Shown here piece by piece: positions 25,587-34,943 of a DNA stretch of 64,000 nucleotides. The DNA lies in contig JAERSO010000126.1 of assembly GCA_016845585.1 (NCBI GenBank), forward strand, positions 1 to 64,000, written 5' to 3'. Below the pieces are notes generated by a model that did not search any database, was not told the DNA's origin, and worked only from the letters and a program-made list of their open reading frames with translations. This DNA is from Acidimicrobiaceae bacterium. GTDB taxonomy: Bacteria > Actinomycetota > Acidimicrobiia > Acidimicrobiales > Aldehydirespiratoraceae. The position numbers were made by a program, and so were the translations under genes. How positions within the stretch are numbered: position 1 is the first letter of the stretch; every line of letters starts with the position of its first letter.

Positions 25587-25775
25587 TCAGCCGAGCTCGC
25601 TGGTCATCTCCGAGAAGCTTCCGCTGGTCGTGGCCCCGAGGGCGGAGACGGCGGCGATACACACCATGGCGATCAGGGCAACCAGGAGGGCGTACTCGAC
25701 GAGGGAGGCACCTCGCTCGTCGCGCAGAACTATCGCCGCCTGAAGCCGCGTGAAGGTGCTGATGAGAACGGAGAT
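25587..25775 (-). CDS. flp: Flp-type pilin, start codon probably ATC
   Basis: A 62-residue class III type IV pilin. A 22-residue leader ends in RDERG, followed by the processed part ASLVEYALLVALIAM, in which Gly22 is the cleavage site, Glu27 is at +5 and Tyr28 at +6, exactly the Flp signature; one hydrophobic helix follows, then a short Ser/Thr/Glu tail. The frame runs back to a stop at 25816-25818 without any ATG, GTG or TTG. The best start is ATC at 25773-25775, 8 bases after GGGAG. A sequencing error (ATG read as ATC) is the alternative. It lies 75 bp downstream of the crotonase gene on the same strand; no other Tad genes are close. Confidence 0.8.
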   Translation of the reverse strand: MSVLISTFTRLQAAIVLRDERGASLVEYALLVALIAMVCIAAVSALGATTSGSFSEMTSELG

Positions 25776-25850
25776 CGTCTGGACTCCCGATGGTGTTGTC
25801 GCTCACCCATCCATCGGTTGACCTTCGGGCCAGTTGATGGGTCGTTCGGC

Positions 25851-26816
25851 CTACTCCACCAGCTCGTCGATGAGTCCCCACTCGAGTGCGGTTCCGGCGT
25901 CGATCTCGTCGCCGGTGAGAAGCCAGGCCAGGGTGCGCTGCCGGCCGATCCGGGCCGGGATGCTGACCGTGCCTCCCGCCCCGGGGATCAGTCCCATCTG
26001 GAGCTCGGGAAGCCGGAACGTGGCCGGAGTCGAGGCAGTGATGTGACTCGCGAACGCCGCCAGCTCGATTCCGGCTCCGACCGCAGGGCCATCGATCTCC
26101 ACCGATGTGCGATCGGCCACGGCGGCGAGCACCGGTGCGACGTTGGCGCCACTGCGTATCAGGTGAGCGGCGGTCGGGTCGCTGACGGTTCCGAACTCGG
26201 CCGGATCCCCGCCGCCGCAGAACGAGCTCCCGGTGCTCCGGATTCGGATCGACCGGTCGGGCTCGGAGCCGGCGGCGAGCAGCGCCGTCGTGAGCTGGTC
26301 GCGCATCGCAGCGTCCATGAGGTTGTGCAAGCGGGGCCGGTTCAAGACGATGTCGACGGTGTCGCCGTGATCGACCATCTCCACTCTCGGCTCACCGAGG
26401 TCCCGCCGCACGCGCCGGCCCCGTCCGGCCAGCCATGCGGCGAACTCGGGGCCGGCCTGCAGCGTGGCGTAGGCCAGCGACTCGACCAGCAGACCCTCGT
26501 GGACTGTTCGTTGATCGTGCCCGCGCAGCAGCTGGGCGGCCACGACGGCTGCGCCGGGTGTCGCCAGGACCGCATCGATCGCGGTACCCGGAGCCCCGGT
26601 GACGAGATCCCACTCGTGATGATCGCCAGAGCCGACGGCGATGGTGACGACGGGCAGACGTGCGAGCGCGGAACCGAGATCCCTGCTGGCTTCGGTCGGT
26701 GACCCGACATCGACCACGACGACGGGCACGCCCGCCGGTGTACCGAGGACGTGATGGACGTCGGGGGACGCGGCGACGGCGATCGCTTCGTCGAGCGTCC
26801 ACCGCATCGCGCGCAT
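25851..26816 (-). CDS. Enoyl-CoA hydratase/isomerase (crotonase) family protein
   Basis: A 321-residue protein whose C-terminal two-thirds (about residues 125-321) are a crotonase fold: VDIVLNRPRLHNLMD, the oxyanion-hole region IRIRSTGSSFCGGGD, then DGPAVGAGIELAAFASH and LPELQMGLIPGAGGTVSIPARIGR. The Glu in LPELQMGLIPG sits where catalytic acids of hydratases occur. The N-terminal 120 residues are divergent and may be a degraded second crotonase half. ATG at 26816 lies 5 bases after the stop of the acyl-CoA ligase, so it belongs to that operon. CoA-ester substrate unknown. Confidence 0.82.
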   Translation of the reverse strand: MRAMRWTLDEAIAVAASPDVHHVLGTPAGVPVVVVDVGSPTEASRDLGSALARLPVVTIAVGSGDHHEWDLVTGAPGTAIDAVLATPGAAVVAAQLLRGHDQRTVHEGLLVESLAYATLQAGPEFAAWLAGRGRRVRRDLGEPRVEMVDHGDTVDIVLNRPRLHNLMDAAMRDQLTTALLAAGSEPDRSIRIRSTGSSFCGGGDPAEFGTVSDPTAAHLIRSGANVAPVLAAVADRTSVEIDGPAVGAGIELAAFASHITASTPATFRLPELQMGLIPGAGGTVSIPARIGRQRTLAWLLTGDEIDAGTALEWGLIDELVE

Positions 26817-26821
26817 GGCGG

Positions 26822-28333
26822 TCAGTCGCCCGGGTCGTCGCCGAGGTGGGCGAACTCGGTGCGGAGGACACGGCGGAGCAACTTGCCCGTGTCGTTGTAG
26901 GGGAGTTCGTCGACAAAGGCGACGTGAGCAGGGACCCGACTCGAACGAAGGTGCGATCGCACCAGCTCCTGCACCTCGTCCTCGGCCGGTGCCGTCTCCG
27001 AACCGACCATCACGAGCACGACCTTCTCGCCCCACTCGGCGCACGGCACGCCGATGGCGGCGACATCGCGAACCCCGTCGTGGGTGAGCACCACATCCTC
27101 GATCTCACCCGGAGACATGTTCTCGCCACCTCGGATGATCACGTCGTCGTTGCGGCCCTGCACGAAGAGATAGCCGTCGGCATCGATGAAACCGCCGTCG
27201 CGCGTCGGAAACCAACCGTCGATCAGGAGCGAACCCTTCTCCATGTACTCGCCGGAGACCTGCTCCCCCCGAACGAAGATCTCACCGACCTCGCCGGGAG
27301 CCAGCTCGTTGCCGTCGTCATCGCGAATCGACACCTCGACGCCCGGCAGCACCTGGCCGACGCTGGCGAGTCTCTGCTGTTCGGCGGGCTCATCGCTGTA
27401 CTGGGCGACACGATGATCGTCCGGCCCGAGCAACGCGATCGTCGAACTGGTCTCGGTGAGACCGTACGCGTTGACGAAACTGGTGATCGGGAACAAGTCG
27501 AGTGCGCGTCGGATGACCGGCGTCGGCATCTTGCCCCCGCCGTAGCTCAGCGCCCGTACTCCGAGAAGCGGTTCGCCACCGCGTTCATCGAGTGCTTCCA
27601 CGATGCGGGCCAACATCGTGGGCACGACCATGGCGTGGGTGACGCCCTCGGCCTCGACGGTGTCGATCCATGTGTGGGGATCGAACTTCGGCAGCTGGAC
27701 CACACGGCGCCCCGCGTAGATCGATGACAGCATCGCCGCCACCCCGGCGATGTGGTACGGCGGCACGCTGACGATGGTGGCCTCGTCTTCGCCGGCGCCC
27801 ATGAATTCGACCGAGTTGAGGATGTACGACACGAGGTGCTTGTGGCGCAGAACCGCCGACTTCGGTGCACCGGTCGTGCCGGACGTGAACAGGAGAACGG
27901 CGATGTCCTCGGCGTCCATCGACCACGGGTCGCCGAGGGATGAACCGGCAGTCGTCGACTCGATGAACGCGCTGCGCTCGACGGTGTCGACACCACGTGT
28001 CGGGGCGAGACGGTCGACTCCCGGTGCGTCGGCGATCGCCACCGCGGGATCGGTCCGTGCAGCCAGCGCACGCAGATCGTCGTCGGGGAGGCGATAGTTC
28101 AGTGGGACGTAGGGCATCCCGGCCCACGCCGAACCGAACAGTGCGATGGGCACCGCGGCGCTCGACTCGTCGCACAGCACAACGTGTTCGGCCGTGCCTG
28201 CCTTGAAGTCGGCCGCCGCCGCGCCGGCGCGGTCGAAGAGTTGCTGGTAGGTGAGGCCGTCCGTGTGTGAACCGATGGCGACACGGTCACCGAGCCCGCT
28301 GGCCGCCATTTCCAGCAGCATCATGATGTTCAT
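26822..28333 (-). CDS. Class I acyl-CoA synthetase (AMP-forming)
   Basis: A 503-residue adenylate-forming ligase. Motifs in order are the P-loop LLFTSGTTGAPKSAVLRHK (about residues 160-178), YGLTETSST (about 295-303), DGWFPTRDGGFID (hinge region, about 388-400) and YNDTGKLLRRVL with the catalytic Lys near the C-terminus. It activates a carboxylic acid to its CoA ester; chain type cannot be told. It is the middle gene of a minus-strand operon: small two-Cys protein (14 bp upstream), this gene, then the crotonase (5 bp downstream). Confidence 0.92.
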   Translation of the reverse strand: MNIMMLLEMAASGLGDRVAIGSHTDGLTYQQLFDRAGAAAADFKAGTAEHVVLCDESSAAVPIALFGSAWAGMPYVPLNYRLPDDDLRALAARTDPAVAIADAPGVDRLAPTRGVDTVERSAFIESTTAGSSLGDPWSMDAEDIAVLLFTSGTTGAPKSAVLRHKHLVSYILNSVEFMGAGEDEATIVSVPPYHIAGVAAMLSSIYAGRRVVQLPKFDPHTWIDTVEAEGVTHAMVVPTMLARIVEALDERGGEPLLGVRALSYGGGKMPTPVIRRALDLFPITSFVNAYGLTETSSTIALLGPDDHRVAQYSDEPAEQQRLASVGQVLPGVEVSIRDDDGNELAPGEVGEIFVRGEQVSGEYMEKGSLLIDGWFPTRDGGFIDADGYLFVQGRNDDVIIRGGENMSPGEIEDVVLTHDGVRDVAAIGVPCAEWGEKVVLVMVGSETAPAEDEVQELVRSHLRSSRVPAHVAFVDELPYNDTGKLLRRVLRTEFAHLGDDPGD

Positions 28334-28347
28334 GGGGCGGCCTCGTG

Positions 28348-28653
28348 TCAGTCGGATGCCGGCAGAGTCTTCGCCTGGCCGATGGCCAGGGGCTCCCCGT
28401 CAGCTGCCATCGAGCCGTCGCCCGCCTTGGTTGCAAGCAGTTCGATGGTGCCCGCCCCGTTGCCGTAGCGCTTGCCGAGCATCGTGCCCTCGGCGGCCTC
28501 GGCCGCGGGACTCCCGGATACCTCGCCGGTGCCGGCCGCGACCATTGCGGCCCCGCCACACGTCAGGTCGACCTCTCCCGCGCCTTTGACGACGATCACT
28601 TCGGTGGTGCACACGGTGCTCTGAAAGCGTGCACCCGGCTTCAATTCGGCCAC
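28348..28653 (-). CDS. Small conserved two-cysteine protein of the acyl-CoA ligase operon
   Basis: A 101-residue, beta-rich, Gly/Ala-rich protein with two cysteines (TVCTTEV and DLTCGGAAM, about 16 residues apart) and a C-terminal GTIELLATKAG ... PLAIGQAKTLPASD. The GTG start has AGGGGGG a few bases upstream. The two-Cys spacing suggests a metal site or a disulfide, but I do not know a function. Similar small proteins occur beside acyl-CoA ligases in other actinobacteria, from memory. It is the first gene of the operon with the ligase and crotonase, and is divergent from the CoA transferase. Confidence 0.78.
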   Translation of the reverse strand: MAELKPGARFQSTVCTTEVIVVKGAGEVDLTCGGAAMVAAGTGEVSGSPAAEAAEGTMLGKRYGNGAGTIELLATKAGDGSMAADGEPLAIGQAKTLPASD

Positions 28654-28756
28654 GAGGCCCCCCTGATTCGGTGTTTGTGTCCAACAGTTTGTCGCGAACC
28701 CGGAACTTGGCCAAGCCGGTGCTCGGCGGCACTGATCAGGAGCTACCTTCGAGTTC

Positions 28757-30028
28757 GTGGCTGGTGGTCTGGCGGCGGATGAGATGTCGATCCTGAGCTG
28801 GGCGACCTGTGGGGCGATGGCGCTCACCGGACCAGCCGACGGGCCCCCCAGCGCGGCTCCGGCGTCGGTGGCGTCGTCCGCGTCGGCGGCGGCATCCGAC
28901 CTCGCGACGATGACGGCGCGCTGGGGTCGCCGAGTGGTCGTCGACGGGCCGGCGTTGCTGGGCGAGCGGGCCGCGCTGTCGGGCATGACCCGGCAGGGAT
29001 CGACATCGGTCGGTGGCGCGTGCCGATTTGTCCGTACCGCCGACGGTTTCATTGCGCTCAACCTTCCGCGGCCTGACGATGTCGCCAGTCTGCCGGCACT
29101 CGTCGGAACCCATGTCGATCCGGACGACTGGGCCGCGGTTGCCGCACATCTGGCCCGGTTGGGGTCCGCCGAGGTCGAGGATCGAGCCGCGCTCCTCGGG
29201 GTGGCGGCCGCCCGGGCTGTCCCGACCGCCGGCGGTGGTCGTCCGGTCTCGCCGGCTCGGGAGTTGGCCCGGGGGATACCGCGCCGGGTGCGTCCTCACC
29301 CCCTGGTGATCGACTTGTCGTCACTGTGGGCCGGCCCCCTCGCGGGGTCGCTGTTGGCCATGGCCGGCGCCCGGGTGATCAAGGTCGAGGGGAAGGGTCG
29401 ACCCGATGGCGCCCGTCTCGGTCCGGCGGCGTTCTTCGACCTGCTCAACCACGGCAAGGAGATGGTCGAGATCGACTTCAACACGGTGGAGGGGCGCGAC
29501 CTCCTCGTGGCTTTGATGGTGAACGCAGACCTGGTCATCGAGGGATCGCGCCCGCGGGTCATGGATCGGTTGGGAATCGATCCCGTTGACCTCGCCAACG
29601 GTGGCTCGTCCTGGCTGTCGATCACGGCCCATGGTCGCCACGGGGATGCCGCGAATCGGGTGGGGTTCGGTGATGACGCGGCGGTGGCGGGTGGGCTGTT
29701 CGTCGCCGGCGACCCGCCGATGTTCGTCGCCGATGCGGTCGCGGATCCCCTGACCGGGCTTGCCGCGGCTGCGATCGGCGCGGAGATGCTCGGCGCCGAC
29801 CGTGCCTCGGTCGTCGAGACACCGTTGGCGCGGGCCGCGGCCTGGGCCGGCGGATCGCCTTCGACGGTGGAGGTCCGAGACGTCGGCTCAGGACGGTGGG
29901 CGGTCGGAGTCGGCGATGATGAGGTCGTCGTCGCGCCACCACGGAGTCGGCCCGTGCCCGGACGGGCGGCACCGACCGATCACGACGGAGCCTCGATCCG
30001 CGCGGAGTTCGGCGCCGCCCCCACGTAG
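28757..30028 (+). CDS. CaiB/BaiF (family III) CoA transferase
   Basis: A 423-residue protein. The family III start motif VIDLSSLWAGPLAGSLLAMAG...VIKVE appears only at about residue 180 and is followed by FFDLLNHGKEMVEIDF and the Asp-containing VGFGDDAAVAGGL. The N-terminal 175 residues (with ACRFVRTADGFIALNL) look like the part that normally follows the Rossmann-like core, so the order of halves may be permuted or a partial duplicate may be fused. CoA acceptor and donor unknown; the divergent ligase-crotonase operon suggests a joint role in degrading an organic acid. GTG start at 28757. Confidence 0.8.
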   Translation: MAGGLAADEMSILSWATCGAMALTGPADGPPSAAPASVASSASAAASDLATMTARWGRRVVVDGPALLGERAALSGMTRQGSTSVGGACRFVRTADGFIALNLPRPDDVASLPALVGTHVDPDDWAAVAAHLARLGSAEVEDRAALLGVAAARAVPTAGGGRPVSPARELARGIPRRVRPHPLVIDLSSLWAGPLAGSLLAMAGARVIKVEGKGRPDGARLGPAAFFDLLNHGKEMVEIDFNTVEGRDLLVALMVNADLVIEGSRPRVMDRLGIDPVDLANGGSSWLSITAHGRHGDAANRVGFGDDAAVAGGLFVAGDPPMFVADAVADPLTGLAAAAIGAEMLGADRASVVETPLARAAAWAGGSPSTVEVRDVGSGRWAVGVGDDEVVVAPPRSRPVPGRAAPTDHDGASIRAEFGAAPT

Positions 30029-30139
30029 CAACCCTTGGTCACCCGTTGTGAAATTATTGACCACCTTGAGTGGTTCGGACGGCAGCATTGGACTAGGTTC
30101 CTCGCCGTGGCGAATGTGTTGGAGGGTCAGGAAACCGAG

Positions 30140-30490
30140 ATGGCGCGTGCCGTCCCCCTTCGGGTGGCATGGATCGAGCGTTTCGACGCGGCTTGCTCGG
30201 TCACGGCACGATGGCAACTGTTCTGCGCGCTCGTGGTGCTCAACGTGCTCGACATCGTCACGACCGAACTCGTCCTGCGGCAGGGGGGCGTCGAACAGAA
30301 CCCGCTCGTTCGGCCTTTCGTGTACGACCTGGTGCAGCTGTCGCTGATGAAGGCCGTGGCGCTCTGCGTCGTTGGCTTCCTGCTGGCCCGCGCCTCTGAC
30401 TCGAGGCTCCCGGATGTTGCACTGATCGGCGCCACCGGTTGGTATGTCGCGACGATCAGCTGGAACTTCACCGTCCTCGCGATGATCTGA
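30140..30490 (+). CDS. Small membrane protein (DUF5658-like)
   Basis: A 116-residue protein with three to four hydrophobic helices. The first contains NVLDIVTTELVL and the following loop GGVEQNPLVRPFV, a combination (Asp-x2-Thr-Thr then Glu-x-Asn-Pro) seen in DUF5658-type proteins, whose function is unknown. ATG at 30140 has AGGAAA 5 bases upstream. The frame is open back to 30035 and could begin there, adding 35 residues without hydrophobic character. A palindromic terminator follows directly. Confidence 0.65.
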   Translation: MARAVPLRVAWIERFDAACSVTARWQLFCALVVLNVLDIVTTELVLRQGGVEQNPLVRPFVYDLVQLSLMKAVALCVVGFLLARASDSRLPDVALIGATGWYVATISWNFTVLAMI

Positions 30491-30522
30491 CCTGTCCCCA
30501 ATCGGGACAGGGGTCTGACCCC
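30491..30522. terminator. Palindromic terminator region between DUF5658-like gene and serC
   Basis: Perfect 8-bp stem CCTGTCCC / GGGACAGG (30491-30498, 30504-30511) with a 5-base loop, overlapping a second palindrome GGGGTC-t-GACCCC (30510-30522). The genes on both sides converge here, so a bidirectional terminator is likely. Confidence 0.65.
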
Positions 30523-30533
30523 AGTGTCCGACC

Positions 30534-31655
30534 TCAGGAGAGGGCGGTCACCACATGGTCGAGGCAGTGGGTGAGCGCCAGGGTGTCATCGGGGTCGATG
30601 GCGGGGAACATGCCGATGCGGAGTTGGTTGCGGCCGAGCTTGCGGTAGCCGTTGGTGTCGACGATGCCGTTGGCGCGGAGCACGTCACAGATGGTGTCGG
30701 CGTTGACGGAGTCGTCGAAGTCGATGGTTGCAACGACCTTGCTGCGCTGCGACTCGATCTGCACGAACGGTGACGCGACGGACGATGCGTCGGCCCAGCC
30801 GTAGAGGATCTCGGCGGACTTGGCGCTGCGACCGGCCGACCACGAGAGGCCGCCGTTCTCGTTGAACCAGTTGACCGTCTGCACGGTCAAGAAGACGGTG
30901 GCGAGCGCGGGTGTGTTGTACGTCTGGTCCTTGCGGGAGTTGTCGACCGCGGTCTTGAGATCGAGCGACGGCGGGATCCACCTGCCGGCAGCGGAGATCT
31001 TCTCGACGCGCTCGATTGCAGCCGGGGACATCAGCGCGATCCACAGGCCGCCGTCAGAGGCGAGGGCCTTCTGCGGCGCGAAGTAGTAGACGTCGGTGGC
31101 GCTGGGGTCGAACATCAGGCCACCTGCACCGGAGGTGGCGTCGACCATCATCAGTTCGCCGGCATCGCCGACCCGCACCGGGTCGAGCATGACGCCGGTC
31201 GAGGTCTCGTTGTGGGTGTAGCAGACTGCGTCGACCCCTTCGACGCTCGTGAGCTCGGGGTGGGTGCCCATCTCGGAGTCGACCACCGATGGGTCGGCGA
31301 GGTGCGGGGCGGCCTTCACGGCCTTGGCGAACTTGCCGCCGAACTCGCCGAAGCTGAGGTGGTGGGAGCGCTCGTCGATCAGGCCGAACGTGGCACAGTC
31401 CCAGAAACCCGTGGATCCGCCGTTGCCGAGCACGATCTCGTAGCCGTCGGGGGCGCGGAGCAGTTCGGCGAGGCCGTTGCGAAGCTCGGCCACGATCATC
31501 TGGACGGGCAGTTGGCGATGAGAGGTGCCCATGTAGTCGCCGCCGATCTCGGCCAGCGCAGCGAGCGCTTCCGGGCGGACCTTCGTCGGACCGCTGCCGA
31601 AGCGTCCGTCGGCGGGGAGAAGGTCGGCGGGGATGGTGATGTCTGGTGTGGTCAC
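30534..31655 (-). CDS. serC: Phosphoserine aminotransferase (actinobacterial type)
   Basis: A 373-residue PLP enzyme that makes 3-phosphoserine from 3-phosphohydroxypyruvate and glutamate. GRFGSGPTKVRPEAL at the N-terminus, TSHRQLPVQ, the NGGSTGFWD cofactor loop and the PLP Lys in YYFAPQKALASDGG identify the actinobacterial SerC branch. The GTG at 31655 gives the family length; upstream frame contains no ATG at the right place. serA, the preceding enzyme of the pathway, is 5 kb away on the other strand. Divergent from the aspartate aminotransferase gene with a 139-bp gap. Confidence 0.94.
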   Translation of the reverse strand: MTTPDITIPADLLPADGRFGSGPTKVRPEALAALAEIGGDYMGTSHRQLPVQMIVAELRNGLAELLRAPDGYEIVLGNGGSTGFWDCATFGLIDERSHHLSFGEFGGKFAKAVKAAPHLADPSVVDSEMGTHPELTSVEGVDAVCYTHNETSTGVMLDPVRVGDAGELMMVDATSGAGGLMFDPSATDVYYFAPQKALASDGGLWIALMSPAAIERVEKISAAGRWIPPSLDLKTAVDNSRKDQTYNTPALATVFLTVQTVNWFNENGGLSWSAGRSAKSAEILYGWADASSVASPFVQIESQRSKVVATIDFDDSVNADTICDVLRANGIVDTNGYRKLGRNQLRIGMFPAIDPDDTLALTHCLDHVVTALS

Positions 31656-31794
31656 GGTCGTAATGGTGTCAGTGACGTGATCAAAAGCGGCGGCTCTCGG
31701 GCGGAAAATCTCAAGATGGAAACCGGTTCTCATCGCCCGCGCCACCGCTGGATTTCAGGCGACGTCGACGGCCCTGGTGGGTAGCCTCGTCTGC

Positions 31795-32991
31795 ATGACT
31801 CTCGAGCGAATCTCGCGGCGCGTCGGCGCCATCGCCCCATCCGCCACGCTGGCCGTTTCCAACAAGGCCAAGGCCCTGAAGGCGGCCGGCGAGAACGTGA
31901 TCGGTTTCGGCGCCGGTGAGCCCGACTTCGCCACCCCCGAGCACATCGTCGAGGCGGCCGTCGCCGCCTGCCGTGATCCGAAGAACCACAAGTACTCAGC
32001 CGTCGGTGGCCTCCCCGAACTCAAGGAGGCCATCGCCGCCAAGACCACGCGCGACAGCGGGCTCGACGTCGACGCCGCCTCGGTGCTCGTGACCAACGGT
32101 GGCAAGCACGCCGTCTACAACTGCTTCGAGGCACTCATCAATCCCGGCGACGAGATCCTGCTCCCGACGCCGTACTGGACGACCTACCCGGAGCCGATCG
32201 CCCTCGCCGGCGGCGTCACCGTGCCCCTGATCACCAATGCGCTCAGCGGATTCCGTGTCACCGTCGACCAGCTCGAGGCCGCGCGCACGCCGAACACGAA
32301 GGCTCTCGTGTTCGTGTCGCCGTCCAACCCGACCGGTGCCGTGTACCCCCGCGACGAGATCGAAGCCATCGGCAAGTGGGCCGTCGAGCACGACATCTGG
32401 GTCATCACCGACGAGATCTACGAACACCTGGTCTACGGCGACAACGAATTCCACTCGCTTCCCGTCGTCGTACCCGAGATCGCCGACAAGTGTGTGGTCC
32501 TCAACGGTGTCGCCAAGACCTACGCCATGACCGGTTGGCGGGTCGGCTGGATGATCGGTCCCGCCGACATCGTCAAGGCCGCCCAGAACCTGCAGTCGCA
32601 CTCGACCAGCAATGTCGCCAATGTGGCCCAGATGGCAGCCCTCGCCGCAGTGGCCGGTCCACTCGATGCCGTCCACGAGATGCGTGAGGCCTTCGACCGC
32701 CGCCGCAAGACGATGCACGCGATGCTGAGCGACATCGAGGGCATTCACTGCCCCGAACCCCAGGGCGCCTTCTATGCGTACCCCGACATGAGCGGAGTGC
32801 TCGGCAAGACCTACGACGGCGTCACCCCGAACACCACGCTCGAGTTGGCCGATGTGTTGCTCGAGAAGGCGAAGGTCGCCATCGTCCCGGGCGAAGCGTT
32901 CGGTGTCGGGGGTGGAGCCCGCTTGTCGTTCGCTCTGGGCGACGACGATCTCGGCGAAGGTGTCAGCCGCATCGCTGACTTCCTGTCCTGA
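31795..32991 (+). CDS. Class I aminotransferase, aspartate/prephenate type
   Basis: A 398-residue fold type I PLP enzyme of the aspartate aminotransferase Ib group. Features: [14 protein letters not shown] near residue 35, [40 protein letters not shown], and the PLP Lys in [17 protein letters not shown] (about residue 240). It interconverts aspartate and oxaloacetate with 2-oxoglutarate/glutamate; prephenate activity is possible for this group. ATG at 31795 is preferred over 31777, which starts in front of a non-conserved extension. The peptidase gene starts 1 base after its stop, so the two are coupled. Confidence 0.93.
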   Translation: MTLERISRRVGAIAPSATLAVSNKAKALKAAGENVIGFGAGEPDFATPEHIVEAAVAACRDPKNHKYSAVGGLPELKEAIAAKTTRDSGLDVDAASVLVTNGGKHAVYNCFEALINPGDEILLPTPYWTTYPEPIALAGGVTVPLITNALSGFRVTVDQLEAARTPNTKALVFVSPSNPTGAVYPRDEIEAIGKWAVEHDIWVITDEIYEHLVYGDNEFHSLPVVVPEIADKCVVLNGVAKTYAMTGWRVGWMIGPADIVKAAQNLQSHSTSNVANVAQMAALAAVAGPLDAVHEMREAFDRRRKTMHAMLSDIEGIHCPEPQGAFYAYPDMSGVLGKTYDGVTPNTTLELADVLLEKAKVAIVPGEAFGVGGGARLSFALGDDDLGEGVSRIADFLS

Positions 32992-32992
32992 C

Positions 32993-34918
32993 ATGAGCCC
33001 CCTCAGCACCCCATTCGGCGCATGGTCTTCTCCGATCAGCGCGGAGACGTTGGTGTCAGGAGCGATTGGAATCAGCGAGACGTGTGTCGACGGCGACGAC
33101 GTCTGGTGGGCCGAGTCGCGCCCCGATGAGGGTGGGCGCACCGCGGTGATGCGCTCCAGCGGTGGGGTCACCGAGGAAGTCACGCCGCCCGGGGCGTACG
33201 TACGCACCCTTGTCCACGAATACGGCGGCGGTTCGTGGTGGGCCCAGAACGGCACCCTGGTCTATGTCGATGTGACCGATCAGCGCCTCCGCAAGATCGA
33301 ACCGGGCTCCGAGCCCGTCTTCTTGTCACCGGAACCCGACGTGCCGCGCGGCCTGCGCTACGCCGATGGGCGGGTCACGCCGGACGGGAACTGGTACGTG
33401 TGCGTCCGGGAGCGCCACCGCGGCGACGCGGAACCGGCGAACGAGTTGGTGGCAGTGGCCACCGACGGCTCTGAGCGGGTCGAGGTCCTCTGGGGAAATG
33501 CCGATTTCGTCTCGTCGCCGAGAATCTCTCCCGATGGCTCGCTGGTGGCGTGGATCTCCTGGGATCACCCCAACATGCCGTGGGACAGCACGACACTTCG
33601 CGTCCATCGCCTCGACGGAAACGTGCTCGGCGACCCCGTCCTCGAGCTCGGCAATGGTGCCGAGTCGTGGGTCGAGCCCGGATGGGACTCCGACGGTCGG
33701 TTGTTCGCCTGCAGCGATCGTGATGAATGGTGGAATCTCTACGAGATCGATCTCACGAGTGGCGCTGCGGCACCGGCGGTCTCCGGGCCGTTCGAGATCC
33801 CGACGCCGTCGTGGGTGTTCGGAATGCAGCGTTGGGCGTCGACCGATGCCGGGATGGCGGCCGTGGTCGGTCTCGCCACCGGTGACGAACTCATTCTGGG
33901 TGGTCAGACGCTGGCCCTCGCCGACACGTCCGTCTCCTCGATCCAGCCCGCACCAGGTGGCGTGGTCTACGCAGGCGCCGGATTCGGCCACGAGAGTCAG
34001 GTCGTGCGCCTCAACGCCACGAGCCGCGGCGTCGAACGGATGGTTCTGCGAGCCGGTCGTGAACTGCCGGTCGAACCCGGCTACCTGATCGCGCCGGAGT
34101 GGATCACCTACCCGACGGGGACTGGAGGCGACGACGTCGCCCACGGGTTGTTCTATCCCCCGACCAACCCCGACCACGTGGGACCCGCGGGGGAGCGCCC
34201 ACCGCTACTCGTCCTGGCCCATGGCGGTCCGACCGGGCAGGCTCGTCGCCAGCTCCAACTCGGGATCCTCTACTGGACCTCGCGAGGTGTCGCCGTCGTC
34301 GATGTCGACTATCGCGGGTCGACCGGCTACGGACGCTCGTATCGGCGGTTGCTCGACGGGCAGTGGGGAATCGCCGACGTCGAGGACTGCGTGGCCGCCG
34401 CCCGGTACCTCGCTGAGCGGGGTGACGTGGACGGTGACCGATTGATGATCCGCGGCGGCAGCGCTGGTGGTTTCACCGTTCTGAACGCGCTTGCCCATCA
34501 CGACGTGTTCGCGGCCGGTGCCAGCCGGTACGGGGTCGCTGACCTGGAGGCGCTCGCTACCGACACCCACAAGTTCGAGTCGCGCTACCTCGACACCATG
34601 ATCGGTCCCTGGCCCGAGGCGAAGGCCGTCTACGACGAGCGATCCCCGGTCAACCATGTCGATCGTTTCGCCGCACCGATGATCGTGCTCCAGGGTGACG
34701 AGGACGCGGTCGTGCCCCCCAACCAGAGCGAGATGATCGTCGACGCACTGAAGAAGAGGGGTGTGCCGGTCAGCTACCTGCTGTTCGAAGGCGAACAGCA
34801 CGGGTTCCGCAAAGCCGAGAACGTGATCCGAGCACTGGAGGCGGAGTTGGCATTCTTCGGGGAGATGCTCGACTTCACTCCCGCAGACCCGCTCCCGTCG
34901 ATCGAGATCATCCGGTGA
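32993..34918 (+). CDS. S9-family prolyl oligopeptidase/acylaminoacyl peptidase
   Basis: A 641-residue serine peptidase: an N-terminal seven-bladed beta-propeller (about residues 30-370) and a C-terminal alpha/beta hydrolase domain. Catalytic Ser is in IRGGSAGGFTVLNAL, Asp in LQGDEDAVVPPNQSE and His in FEGEQHGFRKAEN. VDYRGSTGYGRSYR is typical of the acylaminoacyl-peptidase group. No signal peptide is seen, so it is cytoplasmic and probably trims short peptides. ATG at 32993 lies 1 base behind the aminotransferase stop. The aminotransferase pairing has no obvious functional reason. Confidence 0.93.
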   Translation: MSPLSTPFGAWSSPISAETLVSGAIGISETCVDGDDVWWAESRPDEGGRTAVMRSSGGVTEEVTPPGAYVRTLVHEYGGGSWWAQNGTLVYVDVTDQRLRKIEPGSEPVFLSPEPDVPRGLRYADGRVTPDGNWYVCVRERHRGDAEPANELVAVATDGSERVEVLWGNADFVSSPRISPDGSLVAWISWDHPNMPWDSTTLRVHRLDGNVLGDPVLELGNGAESWVEPGWDSDGRLFACSDRDEWWNLYEIDLTSGAAAPAVSGPFEIPTPSWVFGMQRWASTDAGMAAVVGLATGDELILGGQTLALADTSVSSIQPAPGGVVYAGAGFGHESQVVRLNATSRGVERMVLRAGRELPVEPGYLIAPEWITYPTGTGGDDVAHGLFYPPTNPDHVGPAGERPPLLVLAHGGPTGQARRQLQLGILYWTSRGVAVVDVDYRGSTGYGRSYRRLLDGQWGIADVEDCVAAARYLAERGDVDGDRLMIRGGSAGGFTVLNALAHHDVFAAGASRYGVADLEALATDTHKFESRYLDTMIGPWPEAKAVYDERSPVNHVDRFAAPMIVLQGDEDAVVPPNQSEMIVDALKKRGVPVSYLLFEGEQHGFRKAENVIRALEAELAFFGEMLDFTPADPLPSIEIIR

Positions 34919-34943
34919 GCAACCAGAGCGCCGGGTCGGCGGC

